DNA of 64,000 nucleotides from Aureispira sp963837355. Lineage in GTDB: Bacteria; Bacteroidota; Bacteroidia; Chitinophagales; Saprospiraceae. Positions 35,132 to 44,417 of the stretch are shown piece by piece (positions within the stretch are counted from its first letter, which is position 1; the number at the start of each line of letters is the position of its first letter). Location: the NCBI GenBank assembly GCA_963837355.1, contig CAWIMY010000007.1, forward strand, positions 744,001 through 808,000. Reading direction: 5' to 3'. The notes under the pieces are model-generated. The model had not been told where the DNA came from. It did not search any database and saw only the letters and a program-made list of their open reading frames with translations. Made by a program: the position numbers and the translations under genes.

Positions 35132-35995
35132 ATGAAAACCTTACTCACCGTAGTGCTCTTCTTTACCCTATCCATGGTGTATGCACAACAATTGACAATA
35201 GTAGAACAAGATTTTGACAAAGCCTTACAATTGGCTGAAGTAGAAAATAAACTCTTGTTTGTCGACTTCTACACGACTTGGTGTGGCCCTTGTAAAGAAT
35301 TGGATAAATGGATTTTTAATAGCGAAACGTATAGCAAAAAGCTAGCAAAAGATTTTGTGCTGCTGCGCTACGATGCCGAAAAGGATAAAAAGTTTCACCT
35401 ATCCAAAAAATACCATGTTAGTAGCTATCCGACGGCCATTATTCTAAATAAAGAAGGCTATGTGGTCAATAGAAAATACGGCTTTGGCGGCGAAGATGCG
35501 GAAGGGCTTAGCGCATCTGTTTTTGAATTTACCAAGGCCTCGACAGAACTGCACCAACAGCATAAGTTTTTGGAAGGATACGCCAACACGATAAACGAGG
35601 CGAGCTATCCAAAATTTTACAGTGATTTTGTGAACCGCGATAATTTGAAAGCGATGGGTAGTCCAGAGTTCGACAACTATTGGAAAGCCGAGCAAGACCG
35701 ATTAGCAGAAGGCTATTTTTCAACGTTGTGCTATTTTGCCAATAATATACCTGCGAGTGCAGCAACTGATTTTTTGGAGAAAAGAGAGGCTTATAGGGCA
35801 TTGTATGGAGAAACGGATGTGCGCGTGGCCTTGTTTCTAGTAAGTCTTGGACGTTTTGAAGCGGCTGTTACCAGTAAAAGCCAAGAGGCGTACGACAAGG
35901 CGGTTGCTTTTGCCAAAGAAGCGTTGAGCGAAGAAGGCGCCAGTCAGCTCATTTCGATGTTTAAGACGAAATTTGAGGCGGCTAAAAATGGCTAA
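35132..35995 (+). CDS. Secreted thioredoxin-like protein
   Basis: I choose the ATG at 35132 because it begins a signal peptide (MKTLLTVVLFFTLSMVYAQ); the longer frame has no sense upstream. The thioredoxin domain (~20-140) has FVDFYTTWCGPCKELDKW with the CGPC redox pair and a cis-Pro in SSYPTAIIL. A helical region of about 140 residues follows (LEKREAYRALYGETDV, AYDKAVAFAKEAL). It is likely a periplasmic disulphide reductase or chaperone. Length is 287 residues. Confidence 0.88.
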   Translation: MKTLLTVVLFFTLSMVYAQQLTIVEQDFDKALQLAEVENKLLFVDFYTTWCGPCKELDKWIFNSETYSKKLAKDFVLLRYDAEKDKKFHLSKKYHVSSYPTAIILNKEGYVVNRKYGFGGEDAEGLSASVFEFTKASTELHQQHKFLEGYANTINEASYPKFYSDFVNRDNLKAMGSPEFDNYWKAEQDRLAEGYFSTLCYFANNIPASAATDFLEKREAYRALYGETDVRVALFLVSLGRFEAAVTSKSQEAYDKAVAFAKEALSEEGASQLISMFKTKFEAAKNG

Positions 35996-36260
35996 GGCGT
36001 ATTAGGGTCTACCAGCCGCCTTTGTTTCTTAGAAATATTAATTTGCCTAATACTATTTGTGGTGTTGGGCTTTTTTTGTCTGGCGACCAAGCAACGTGTA
36101 TTTATTCTTTAAAAATGGGATGACGATAAGAAGGAAAAAGTAGTAAACTTGTCCTTCGCTTTCTTTCTAGTCGACAACTGCTCTACTCCATGAACAACTT
36201 GCCCAAAAATCGTTTAATAAAAGGGGGCAAGGTCGCACCCAACTTCTGAACGAATAACCA

Positions 36261-37478
36261 ATGACTCAAAAACAACACAAAGTATACATTGTAGGGGCGG
36301 GAATTAGTGGGCTGATTGCCGCTAAGAACTTGGAAGCGCAGGGAATTGCGCCTGTGATTTTGGAAGCGACGGATCGTCCAGGGGGGCGAGTGAAAACGGA
36401 TATCGTAGACGGTTTTCAACTGGATCGTGGCTTTCAGGTGTTGTTGTCGGACTATCCTGCGGCGCAAAAATACTTGGATTATGGGGCGTTGGACTTGCAG
36501 GCGTTTGCGTCAGGAGCTTGTGTTTTTGTAGAAGGCAAGCAGCATTTTTTTGGAGATCCGTTGAGAAATCCTTCCTTACTTTTTTCGACCCTTTTTTCAG
36601 GAATTGGTACCTTGTGGGATAAGCTTCGGATTTTTCAGTTGAATTTGAAATTGAGGAACAAATCGGTACAGGAGATTTTTGCCGCTCCTGAAATTACAAC
36701 GAAAGAGTACTTAAAAGACGTTGGATTTTCGGACGGGATGATTGCGGGCTTTTTTCAGCCGTTTTTTACGGGTATTTTCTTAGAAACCGAGCTGCATACT
36801 TCTAGCCGCATGTTTGAATTTGTCTTTAAGCTATTCGGCGAAGGCTTGGCACTCTTGCCCAAAGCAGGGATCGAGGCTATTGCCCAACAATTGACAAAGC
36901 AATTGACGCGTACCACCTTTCGATTTAATACGAAAGTAGCGGCTGTCCACGACACCGAAATTTGGTTGGAAAACGGCGAAAAACTCGCCTCGGATTATAC
37001 CATTATCGCCACGGCTGCCAAGGAGCTGTTGCCTCAGGTGCCCCAACCCGCCCTCGAATGGAAATCCTGCCAGACCTTGTACTTTACGGCTCCCACGCGC
37101 TTGTACGACCAGCCTTTTATTGGATTATTAACCAAGGAGAATAGGTTGATTAATAACATTTTCTATCACACTAGTTTGCCGATGCAGCAGCAAGGAAAAG
37201 GAGAATTGTTATCCGTCACGGTAGTGGAAGAGCACGACTTGTCTCAGGAAGCTTTAGTCGCCCATGTGGTGCAAGAGTTACAACAAGAATGCAACATCAA
37301 CGACGTTTCTTTTTTGAAATTATATACGATTCCAAAGGGATTGCCAAATTTCCAGGATTCCAATACGATAGTACTCCCGCTGCGACAAAACTAACCGATC
37401 ATATCTTATTTGGCGGGCGATGTGCAGCTGAATGGCTCGTTGAATGCCGCGATGTTGGCGGGGAGCGCGCGGCTTTAG
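36261..37478 (+). pseudogene. FAD-dependent amine-oxidase-like oxidoreductase, two compensating indels
   Basis: The N-terminus is a dinucleotide-binding motif (YIVGAGISGLIAAKNLE) followed by EATDRPGGRVKTD and FQLDRGFQVLL. This is typical of the flavin amine oxidase / phytoene-desaturase-like family. The first frame stops at 37394. The expected C-terminal FAD motif is found further on in two other frames: YDSTPAATKLTDHI and then AGDVQLNGSLNAAMLAGSA, ending at 37476-37478. A missing base near 37360 and one extra T near 37410 restore a continuous ~405-residue enzyme. As sequenced, the protein lacks its last FAD-binding part. Either it is a young pseudogene or the indels are assembly errors. Confidence 0.8.
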
Positions 37479-37669
37479 GGGTAATAGAGGCGTTAGGAGC
37501 AGTAGATGCTCATTCGGTAAGGTTATTTGAAATAAAAAGAATGAACTCGCTCCATGTTCAACTACCAATACAAAATAGAACTCGCCAATGCTAGTAGGCA
37601 ATAAGCCTCTTTGGGGTCTGATTAATTTTGGCGAGGTGCTAAAAAGCGTGTTTTCTTGCTCACCCAAAG

Positions 37670-38824
37670 TTATAGCCGCAAACAAACTACCCAAAAAATT
37701 CCGAGCGTATCAATCATATCGACGTAGCGTTTCATTTTTTTCAGAATGACCTTGAAGTGGTGGCGGTCTTCTAGGGTCACAAAACTAATGGCCAATCCTT
37801 CGGATTCCGCTCTTCCCGTGCGGCCTACGCGGTGAACAAAATCTTTGGGGGAGCGGGGCAGCTCGTAATTAATGACAAAAGGCAGCTCGCTGATGTCAAT
37901 CCCTCTAGAAATTAAATCTGTTGCGACCAAGACCTGTACCTTTCCTGCTTTGAATTCTGCCAAGGCATTGGAGCGGGCACCTTGGCTTTTTTTGCCGTGG
38001 ATGGACAAGGCGGGAATGCCGTTTTTGTTGAGTTTGGCAGCGACTTTATCGGCCTTGTTACCCGAAGAGGTAAAGACCAAAACTTGTTGCATGTCCTGTT
38101 CGTGAATAATATGTCTTAACAACGGCCCTTTGTGCTCCTCCGTTACCAAATAGCTGGACAGATTAATCAATTCGACCGACTCGACCTTGCTTTCTATGGA
38201 AACCACGACTGGGTTGGCCAACAAAACGCGGTTGATGCCTGCCAACTGGTCGCTTAACGTAGCAGAGAACAAGAGGTTTTGCCTCTTGTGGGGTAGGAGT
38301 TCAAAAATCTCCTCCATTTCTTCCTTGAACCCTAGATTTAAGAGTTTGTCAGCCTCATCAATCACCAATTGCTTCACTTTAGAAAGATCGACGGCACTCG
38401 ATCGACGTAAGTCCAACAAACGCCCAGGTGTAGCAATTAAAATTTCTACGCCAAACATCCCTTTCATCTGTGGGTTGATGGAAACACCTCCGTACGCGGC
38501 CATGGATTTAATCGAGCGAGGAAGGTTGGCCGAGAAGGCACTCACCACCTCGTGTACCTGAACGGCTAACTCGCGCGTCGGAACCAAGACTAATACTTTG
38601 GGTTGTCTACTGCGTTCATCGACTTTGATTGATAAGAGTTTATTTAGAATGGGCAAGACAAAACTCGCTGTTTTACCCGAGCCTGTTTTGGCAATGCCCA
38701 GTAGATCGCGTCCTTGAATGACCACGGGAATAGCTTGCGCTTGAATGGGCGTAGGGGCTTGGTAACCCAATTTGCTAATCGCCGCCAAGAGCGAAGGATG
38801 GAGATTCAATGCTGCAAAAGACAT
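37670..38824 (-). CDS. DEAD-box RNA helicase (RhlE-like)
   Basis: This 384-residue ATP-dependent RNA helicase core carries the Q motif (PTPIQAQAIPVVIQGRDLL), Walker A AKTGSGKT, VLVPTRELAVQV (Ia), ATPGRLLDL (Ib), VIDEADKLL (II), LLFSATLSDQ (III), VATDLISRGID (V) and HRVGRTGRAE (VI). It unwinds RNA in ribosome assembly or mRNA turnover and is cytoplasmic. There is no long basic tail; the last residues (GIFWVVCLRL) look unusual for the family and could reflect a shifted frame at the very end. Confidence 0.95.
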   Translation of the reverse strand: MSFAALNLHPSLLAAISKLGYQAPTPIQAQAIPVVIQGRDLLGIAKTGSGKTASFVLPILNKLLSIKVDERSRQPKVLVLVPTRELAVQVHEVVSAFSANLPRSIKSMAAYGGVSINPQMKGMFGVEILIATPGRLLDLRRSSAVDLSKVKQLVIDEADKLLNLGFKEEMEEIFELLPHKRQNLLFSATLSDQLAGINRVLLANPVVVSIESKVESVELINLSSYLVTEEHKGPLLRHIIHEQDMQQVLVFTSSGNKADKVAAKLNKNGIPALSIHGKKSQGARSNALAEFKAGKVQVLVATDLISRGIDISELPFVINYELPRSPKDFVHRVGRTGRAESEGLAISFVTLEDRHHFKVILKKMKRYVDMIDTLGIFWVVCLRL

Positions 38825-39171
38825 AAGACTGCTTATTTTGAAGGATAGAGTGAAGGAGTCTGGACTCCAATTGCTGCTATGATAGTATAAATAAATAAGA
38901 AAAGGCTATAAGGACGGTATTTAAAAAAGGATGACCTTATCAAAGCAGGATCTCAGCAGGTATAAAATAGAGATAGCTTTAGCTCGTTTTGCGTGTAAGC
39001 GGGCAGCCCTGTTGGTGCCTTGGATCAAACCACTCGTTCCCTTTGGTCATGCTTTGAGTTGTGGTGAAAAAGTGTCTTTTCCCCTCACTTAAGTTAGTAA
39101 TCTTGTACACTGTACAAATTTACCTTGTTGATCTAGTGGTTTAAGGAGCGGTTGTAGAGTGGGGGAGTATT
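38825..39171. other. Intergenic region with a perfect 15-bp palindrome
   Basis: No gene is seen. TTGTACACTGTACAA at 39103-39117 is a perfect inverted repeat with a one-base centre and could be an operator. It lies about 280 bp upstream of the helicase start and 55 bp behind the small cysteine-rich gene. Its owner is unclear. Confidence 0.4.
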
Positions 39172-39498
39172 CTACTCCTTACGTGTTATATCCCCCAAAC
39201 CCGCGCTACTACCCCGAAACGTACTGTCTTTAATGACATTTTTCTCTTGGTTAACCACGTAATCGCCATAAATATGAAAGTGCTTTTTCTCCGCTAGGAT
39301 GGCTTTTACGGCTGGCGGGTACTCATAAAAAGCATGGTCGATGAGTTTAAAAATATCGACCTCCTCGCAAGAGCGGTCGCATTCTTTTACCGCTTTTTTT
39401 CCTTTTTTTAGCTTGTGGAGGAGTTGTTTTTTATAATCGAAGAACGCAGGAGTGGGATTTTTGCGACACTCCGAACAGATGCAGGGTACCTTAGACAT
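39172..39498 (-). CDS. Small cysteine-rich protein resembling Roco/COR C-terminal tails (108 aa)
   Basis: The N-terminus has VPCICSECRKNP (CxCxxC), then FFDYKKQLLHKLKKGKKAV, a further Cys in ECDRSCEEVDIFKLI, and a C-terminal HIYGDYVVNQEKNVIKDSTF. I recall this order (zinc-binding C-C-C, phenylalanine pair, E-C-D/N, VDI) from the C-terminal end of bacterial LRR-Roco GTPases. The last part resembles effector-associated tails. Here it stands alone next to an LRR gene and LRR pseudogenes. It may be what is left of a larger Roco protein, or a separate partner. Recognition is from memory. Confidence 0.5.
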   Translation of the reverse strand: MSKVPCICSECRKNPTPAFFDYKKQLLHKLKKGKKAVKECDRSCEEVDIFKLIDHAFYEYPPAVKAILAEKKHFHIYGDYVVNQEKNVIKDSTFRGSSAGLGDITRKE

Positions 39499-39598
39499 GG
39501 ATTTAGGGAGCTTAGATGGATGAAAGAGGATAAAAGATAGTCGTTTTTAGGACAAAAATAGCTTGGTAGCGCGTTGGGGTTTACTTTTCTCCTAGTAT

Positions 39599-39884
39599 CT
39601 AATAATAAAACAGCACAGTGCGCGGCAATTGTTGCGCCACAGGATCTGTTTGCAAGCGTTTATCTATATGCAAGGATTGCAAAGAAGGTAGTTGTAAAAG
39701 CCAAGACGGCAGTTTTTCTAGAGGGGTCTGTATCAAATAAAGGTGCTTGATGGACAAGCCCGCCAAGCAATCTGGCAGTACTTATTTTTAAGACGATCAA
39801 ATTGGGGAAGACCGACAGCAGGGCGATATCAACTGTGGCTGCCCCCTCTTGAAAGGTAAACGATTTCTTAGTCAGAGTTGCCAT
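39599..39884 (-). pseudogene. Short leucine-rich-repeat gene, frameshifted
   Basis: The frame starts at 39884 (MATLTKKSFTFQEGAATVD) and has LSVFPNLIVLKIS. After one extra base near 39780 the LRR pattern continues in another frame: LPDCLAGLSIKHLYLIQ, then LEKLPSWLLQLPSLQSLHI, ending at 39599-39601. The repeat ends resemble the C-terminus of the intact LRR gene at 40284. It is probably a decayed duplicate of part of that gene. Confidence 0.55.
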
Positions 39885-40080
39885 AAAATAGTCGTCTTTG
39901 AGCCGTAAAGGCTGCTGAAAATAATTTTAAGTAGGCACATAAAAGAAACCGTAGAATAAAAAATAGAGTATTTTTTACTAGTTCGAGGCGAAAAACGGAG
40001 CTTTAGCGGGCTAAAGCGAGTATTTTCAACGCAGAAATAGGGGAAAATAGCTGTTTTTTACTGCGAGAACTTTTGAGGGA

Positions 40081-40270
40081 CTACTTATTTGCAGTGTGGG
40101 CAACTGCTCTTCTTCTGGACAATGTCGATGGTACCAGTCCCACCCAAGACGGTTGTTGTAGTTCGGGGTTGTTATCGAGTAATAAAAAGGCTAGTTCGAG
40201 ATTGGGCAGGCGGCCCGATTGAAAAAGCGCATTGAGGTGGTGTTGTAGGTTGGGCAAAGGCTTTAAGAAT
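40081..40270 (-). pseudogene. LRR gene remnant
   Basis: A stretch without a start reads PLPNLQHHLNALFQSGRLPN, LAFLLLDNNPELQQPSWV and ends at 40081-40083. This is the degenerate end of an LRR protein, lying 14 bp behind the stop of the intact LRR gene. Together with 39599-39884 it shows that the locus once held more LRR genes in tandem. Confidence 0.45.
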
Positions 40271-40283
40271 TAACTAAAAATAC

Positions 40284-41714
40284 CTAATCATCGTAGGTGC
40301 TAAATGCAATCGCTAGCTCGTTGCGTTTCCGCAATCGTGGTAAGAGGGGATCATTTCTCAGACGCGTCGAAATGTCCAGCTGTTCCAACTGGGGCAAGTC
40401 CAAGAGCCAGGCGGGCAGTTGAGGCACGGCATTTCTACCTAAATTAAAAATCCGTAAAGGGCTGTTACTAGACCAAGTGGCAGGCAGTTTTTGGAGGAGA
40501 TTAGAGCGAAGATCAAGGACTTGTAGCTGTGGTAAGTGGCCGATGTAGTCGGGTAACGCGGTGAGTTGGTTGTTGGATAGATCGAAGTCAATTAATTGCG
40601 GCAAGGCTTCGGTAACAATGGGCAAGCTGGTGAGTTGATTATTGTGCAGGGCCAAGGTGTGAAGCTGCGGCAAGCAAAACAAACTGTCGGGGAGTTGTTG
40701 CAGCTGGTTGTGCCGAAAAGAAAGCCGCTCCAAGGCGGGCCATTGCTCAAAAGAATCAGGCAGTTCTACCAATCGATTGGACGCCATATTCAATTCGCGC
40801 AAAGCTGACAGCCCAACAACGGTCAGGGGAAACGTTTCAAATCGGTTGCTGTTCAAGCCCAAATAGCGCAATTGCTTCAAACGACTCAAACCATCGGGCA
40901 ACTGCGACAGCCAATTACCTCCCAAATACAGCTGTTTTAGGGCAGGCCAAGGCAAGTTCTCAAGTAGTTGACTAATGTTATTACTCTCTAAATGCACGAC
41001 TTCTAATTCCGTACAACCCAGCAGAACAGTAGGAAGCTGTGTCAAGCTACAGCTAATCGCACTAAAGGATTGTAGGAGGGGGGACAAGCTCCTTGAAGCG
41101 GGTTCGAAGGGTTGGAGTGTATTATAACTAATGCCCAAGTGTAGTAAATTTGGTAGTTGCTCTAATTGTGGAGGCCAAGCGGTAAAGGAATTACTGTTCA
41201 AGTTCAGCGTCTGCAATTGCGTCAACTGCGTGAAGGTGTCGGGGAGTTGCGTCAACTGGTTTCCTTCTAAATTTAAGTATTTCAAGGAACGACACTCGCC
41301 CAATTCAGGGGGGAGGCTGCTCAATTGGTTGCCCGACAAATCAAGGCTTTCTAAGTGTTGGCAACAAGCGATATGCGGGGAAAGGGTTTCCCGATTTTGA
41401 TGGATAATGGATAAGTGCTTCAATTGCGGCAAGCGCCCAAAATGGTAAAGAAAATCGCTGGATAAGTGCTCTGGAAAATTCATGCTTTCCAAAGGCAAGA
41501 TGGTAGAGAGCGCTACTGCCGTATCGTATTGTAAGAGGAAGCCATTGGCCAAACCCGTTGATTGCAGTTGTAGAATAGGGTAGAGGAGCAGGGCGCTGTC
41601 CAAGTAAACAGGCCGTTTTAAATCAGAATTGTTTTCTAATAAGGTCAAGCCCAAGCGCACGTTTTTGGGATTGGGGGAGCATAAGAGTGCGTCTAGTTGT
41701 TTTGCAAGTAGCAT
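40284..41714 (-). CDS. Leucine-rich-repeat protein (476 aa)
   Basis: After an N-terminal helical region of about 95 residues (MLLAKQLDALLCSPNPKNVR), some 14-15 LRRs of about 23 residues follow. Examples are LESLDLSGNQLSSLPPELGE, LKYLNLEGNQLTQLPDTF and LQVLDLRSNLLQKLPATW. The consensus LxxLxLxxNxLxxLPxxL is of the bacterial/plant-type intracellular class also found in Roco proteins. There is no signal peptide or sorting domain, so it is cytoplasmic. It is presumably a protein-interaction scaffold. Neighbouring LRR remnants and a Roco-tail-like gene suggest a shared origin. Confidence 0.9.
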   Translation of the reverse strand: MLLAKQLDALLCSPNPKNVRLGLTLLENNSDLKRPVYLDSALLLYPILQLQSTGLANGFLLQYDTAVALSTILPLESMNFPEHLSSDFLYHFGRLPQLKHLSIIHQNRETLSPHIACCQHLESLDLSGNQLSSLPPELGECRSLKYLNLEGNQLTQLPDTFTQLTQLQTLNLNSNSFTAWPPQLEQLPNLLHLGISYNTLQPFEPASRSLSPLLQSFSAISCSLTQLPTVLLGCTELEVVHLESNNISQLLENLPWPALKQLYLGGNWLSQLPDGLSRLKQLRYLGLNSNRFETFPLTVVGLSALRELNMASNRLVELPDSFEQWPALERLSFRHNQLQQLPDSLFCLPQLHTLALHNNQLTSLPIVTEALPQLIDFDLSNNQLTALPDYIGHLPQLQVLDLRSNLLQKLPATWSSNSPLRIFNLGRNAVPQLPAWLLDLPQLEQLDISTRLRNDPLLPRLRKRNELAIAFSTYDD

Positions 41715-41838
41715 AGAATAAGTAGTTAGATAGAATCTACAAGATACCTATTTACAAGCAAAATCCCTAGAAGAAAAATCCTCCTTCCTCAACAGTAGGT
41801 TGGGAAAGGAGGAGTAGGGATGGAGCCGATCAATAGGG

Positions 41839-42231
41839 TTACTTATTGGACTCAGTAGACTTCCAATTAGGGTTGTACTTCACGTAAATGTTGATCCAAA
41901 TAGCCCGCGCCAAGCGCGCCACCAAGGGCACAATGAAGACACCGCCCGCAATGGCAGCAGTAAAACTTTGGTTGACGGTTAACTCCAACACAAAGATAAA
42001 AAATACCATCGCCGAGAGCATGTAGCCCGAGCTGAGCCCGTAACCAATGTACATGGCACCCCAGTAAAAACCGGGTTCCATCTCAAAACGCTGCCCGCAT
42101 TTGGGACAATGCTCGTGCATGTTGTAAATGCCTTGCATGGAGGCCAACGAACTTTTGTAGAGATCCCCTTCGTGACAACGAGGACATTTAAATTTAAAAA
42201 TACTGTATAACTTAGAACCTTTGCCGAACAT
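41839..42231 (-). CDS. DUF983 membrane protein
   Basis: The 130-residue protein has two CxxC pairs at the N-terminus (FKCPRCHEGDLYK and EHCPKCGQRFEMEPGFYWGA). Two membrane helices follow (LSSGYMLSAMVFFIFVLEL and AAIAGGVFIVPLVARLARA). This is the DUF983 layout, a conserved Bacteroidota family of unknown function; the cysteines probably bind zinc. It lies 55 bp behind a rhodanese gene, in the same direction. Confidence 0.92.
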   Translation of the reverse strand: MFGKGSKLYSIFKFKCPRCHEGDLYKSSLASMQGIYNMHEHCPKCGQRFEMEPGFYWGAMYIGYGLSSGYMLSAMVFFIFVLELTVNQSFTAAIAGGVFIVPLVARLARAIWINIYVKYNPNWKSTESNK

Positions 42232-42286
42232 AGATCGGGAGTTTTATAGTGTCTCAGAAAACGCCAAGCGCGTTTTCCTAAAATTG

Positions 42287-42592
42287 TTACTTCTGTAACC
42301 AAGCCAAATAACCCCCTTGAAGGTTGGTCACTTGCTCAAATCCTTTGCGCGAGAGCAACAGACAAGCCTGCTCACTGCGTTTGCCACTTCTGCAATAGAC
42401 ATAGTAGGATTTTTGGGGATCTAATTTCATCGCTTGATGCTCAAAGTCGCTGGCCAAAAAGTCCAGAGCAATTGCACCCTCTAAGCGGCCTTCTGCTACT
42501 TCTTCGGGAGTACGAACATCCAATAAAATAGCATCGGGATCTTCTTTGTAAGCGTTTTCAAACGCTTGAATATTCATTTGTTGATACATCAT
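42287..42592 (-). CDS. Single-domain rhodanese-like sulfurtransferase
   Basis: I start at the first of two ATGs at 42592 (MMYQQMNIQAFENAYK); upstream codons of the open frame are not conserved in type. The 101-residue domain has ILLDVRTPEEVAEGRLEGAI and the active-site loop YVYCRSGKRSEQA with Cys, ending in LQGGYLAWLQK. It transfers sulfane sulfur or serves as a persulfide carrier in the cytoplasm. It is probably co-transcribed with the DUF983 gene. Confidence 0.92.
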   Translation of the reverse strand: MMYQQMNIQAFENAYKEDPDAILLDVRTPEEVAEGRLEGAIALDFLASDFEHQAMKLDPQKSYYVYCRSGKRSEQACLLLSRKGFEQVTNLQGGYLAWLQK

Positions 42593-42752
42593 AATAACCT
42601 CTAGTGTAGTAATATAATACCATAAAGGTAAGCTATTTGAGGTCAAAATGCCAGTTTTTGACGGTCATTTACCCTAAAATTGAAGATAATGGACAGAATT
42701 TTACAAGCTTTTTTAAGTACTTTTTTTATCACTTTCGCTCTGTAGAAAAACC

Positions 42753-44417
42753 TTAATTGGAGAACGACAAATGCACTTCGGCACGACGATCCAATTCGTT
42801 GCGCAGACCACTATTGCGCTCGCCATAGGAGGTTTGCAGCAGGCGCTCGGGGGCAACCCCTTGACGGAGCAGGTAGTTGTAGACCGCCGCCGCTCGTTCT
42901 TTGGACAAACGGTCGTTGGTCGCTTTGCTGCCTGTTGGGCTAGCGTAGCCTTTGACCCAAAAATTGACTGTAGGGTAGTTTTGTAGGTACGCTACTAAGC
43001 TGGTCAAATTTTCTTGGGCTTGCAAAGTCAAGCTAGAACGGGCAACATCGAAGTAAATCTTAGTCACATAACTCGGATTTTTTCGATTTAAGAATTCTTG
43101 TAACGTTCCCGAAATGGCTTCGCGCTCGTCTTTGATACTGCGTAACTGCGCTTGTAACTCTTGGATGAGTTGGTCTTTTTCAGCAGCATTGGGATCAACG
43201 ACTTGCTCAATGATGCGTACCGTATCGTTGGTAGTTGTTGTTGGAACGACTGATAGGGCGGCTTGGCGTTCTTTTTCTAAATTTTCTAAGCGGAGGCGCA
43301 AAGCCGTCTCGCGCTCCATCAATTCGTCTAAGACGCGGCGTTCTTCGCCATTGTCAGTGGGTACGGGCACAGGAATAACTGTAGGGGAGGTATTCGTTCC
43401 CTTATTTTGTTGGCGCAGCTGCTGGCGCAAGGCGGCAATTTCTGCCTGTTGACGCTGTAGGTTGTTGTTCATGGTTTCCCAGCGCGCTTGCTCGTCCTTG
43501 TTGTTTGGGGTGGTTTTAGGTACGACGGGAGTGCTATTGTTGGCCTTTGCTTGGGCATTTAGCGCTTGACGCAAAGCGAGTGTTTCTTGTTCTTTGAGAG
43601 TGAGTTGATCTTGTAAGCGTTGGAGCTGTGGATCATTGGAGGATCTTGTGGTGGTCGTTGTAGTGGTGGGGGCAACGGCTACGGCAGGAAGTGGGGAGGT
43701 CTTGCTGCGGATGGTGTCAAAACGCTGTGGTTGGGCTTCTTCTAGGCTCAACGTAGCAGTGTACTGTTGACGCGCGCCATCTTCTCGGCTCAGTGCGTCC
43801 AAATAGGCCTGGCGTTGGGCTTCTTGGTAGGCAGTGTTGGGCGTAGCTGCTTTTGAGCGCTCTTGCTCCAATTCATTTTTTACTTGTTGTAGTTGTAATT
43901 CATATTGATAACGGATTTGTTGTTCTTTTAAATCGTTTTTAAAACGCTCTCGCTCGGCTTCCATTTGGTAGCGGTACGTTTGCAACAAGCGCAAGGAATC
44001 GGGGCTCAACGGTTGCATGGCAATGGTAGCAGGGGTTACGGCTACAGGACTGCCTACTTTTACGGAATCCACTGTCGTAGGCAATTGCGCGGGCGCACGA
44101 ACTTGCTCTACAGAATCCGTTAACAACTGTGTTACGCCCTCGGGCGTAACACGTTGTTCGGCTACCAATTCCACAGGAACGGCAGTTGTATCTTTTTGGA
44201 TGGCATAGACCAACCAAGGGGGCGCGGGATTCTCGCGCTGGTATTGGGTTTCAAATAAACTGTCCAACAGTTCATCTTCTACATTCATCAATAAATTGCT
44301 ATAAAACGCACTGTCCAATTCTGTTGGCAAATATTCCAAGCGCTCTTTTGGAAGGGCGCTGCTTTGGTCAGGCGTGTTGGGAGCGGTTGTTTGTTCGGCT
44401 GGTAGCACTACTGTCAA
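42753..44417 (-). CDS. OmpA-domain protein, C-terminal half of a split gene
   Basis: The 554-residue frame starts at a TTG and has no signal peptide. It has Pro/Thr-rich and long coiled-coil stretches (ERFKNDLKEQQIRYQYELQL, LQDQLTLKEQETLALRQAL, RQQAEIAALRQQLRQQ). It ends in an OmpA-like peptidoglycan-binding domain (KIYFDVARSSLTLQAQENL, VKGYASPTGSKATNDRLSKE). Its start overlaps the end of the upstream barrel frame (44368-45504) by 50 bp. One surplus base near 44420 would explain a single protein of about 915 residues: beta-barrel, coiled coil, OmpA domain. If the break is real, this half would not be exported. Confidence 0.8.
   Translation of the reverse strand: MTVVLPAEQTTAPNTPDQSSALPKERLEYLPTELDSAFYSNLLMNVEDELLDSLFETQYQRENPAPPWLVYAIQKDTTAVPVELVAEQRVTPEGVTQLLTDSVEQVRAPAQLPTTVDSVKVGSPVAVTPATIAMQPLSPDSLRLLQTYRYQMEAERERFKNDLKEQQIRYQYELQLQQVKNELEQERSKAATPNTAYQEAQRQAYLDALSREDGARQQYTATLSLEEAQPQRFDTIRSKTSPLPAVAVAPTTTTTTTRSSNDPQLQRLQDQLTLKEQETLALRQALNAQAKANNSTPVVPKTTPNNKDEQARWETMNNNLQRQQAEIAALRQQLRQQNKGTNTSPTVIPVPVPTDNGEERRVLDELMERETALRLRLENLEKERQAALSVVPTTTTNDTVRIIEQVVDPNAAEKDQLIQELQAQLRSIKDEREAISGTLQEFLNRKNPSYVTKIYFDVARSSLTLQAQENLTSLVAYLQNYPTVNFWVKGYASPTGSKATNDRLSKERAAAVYNYLLRQGVAPERLLQTSYGERNSGLRNELDRRAEVHLSFSN

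Noticed and set aside
37289..37594. Separate small gene overlapping the end of the oxidoreductase
   Set aside because: Its frame contains part of the oxidoreductase C-terminus; it is the shifted continuation of that gene, not a gene of its own.
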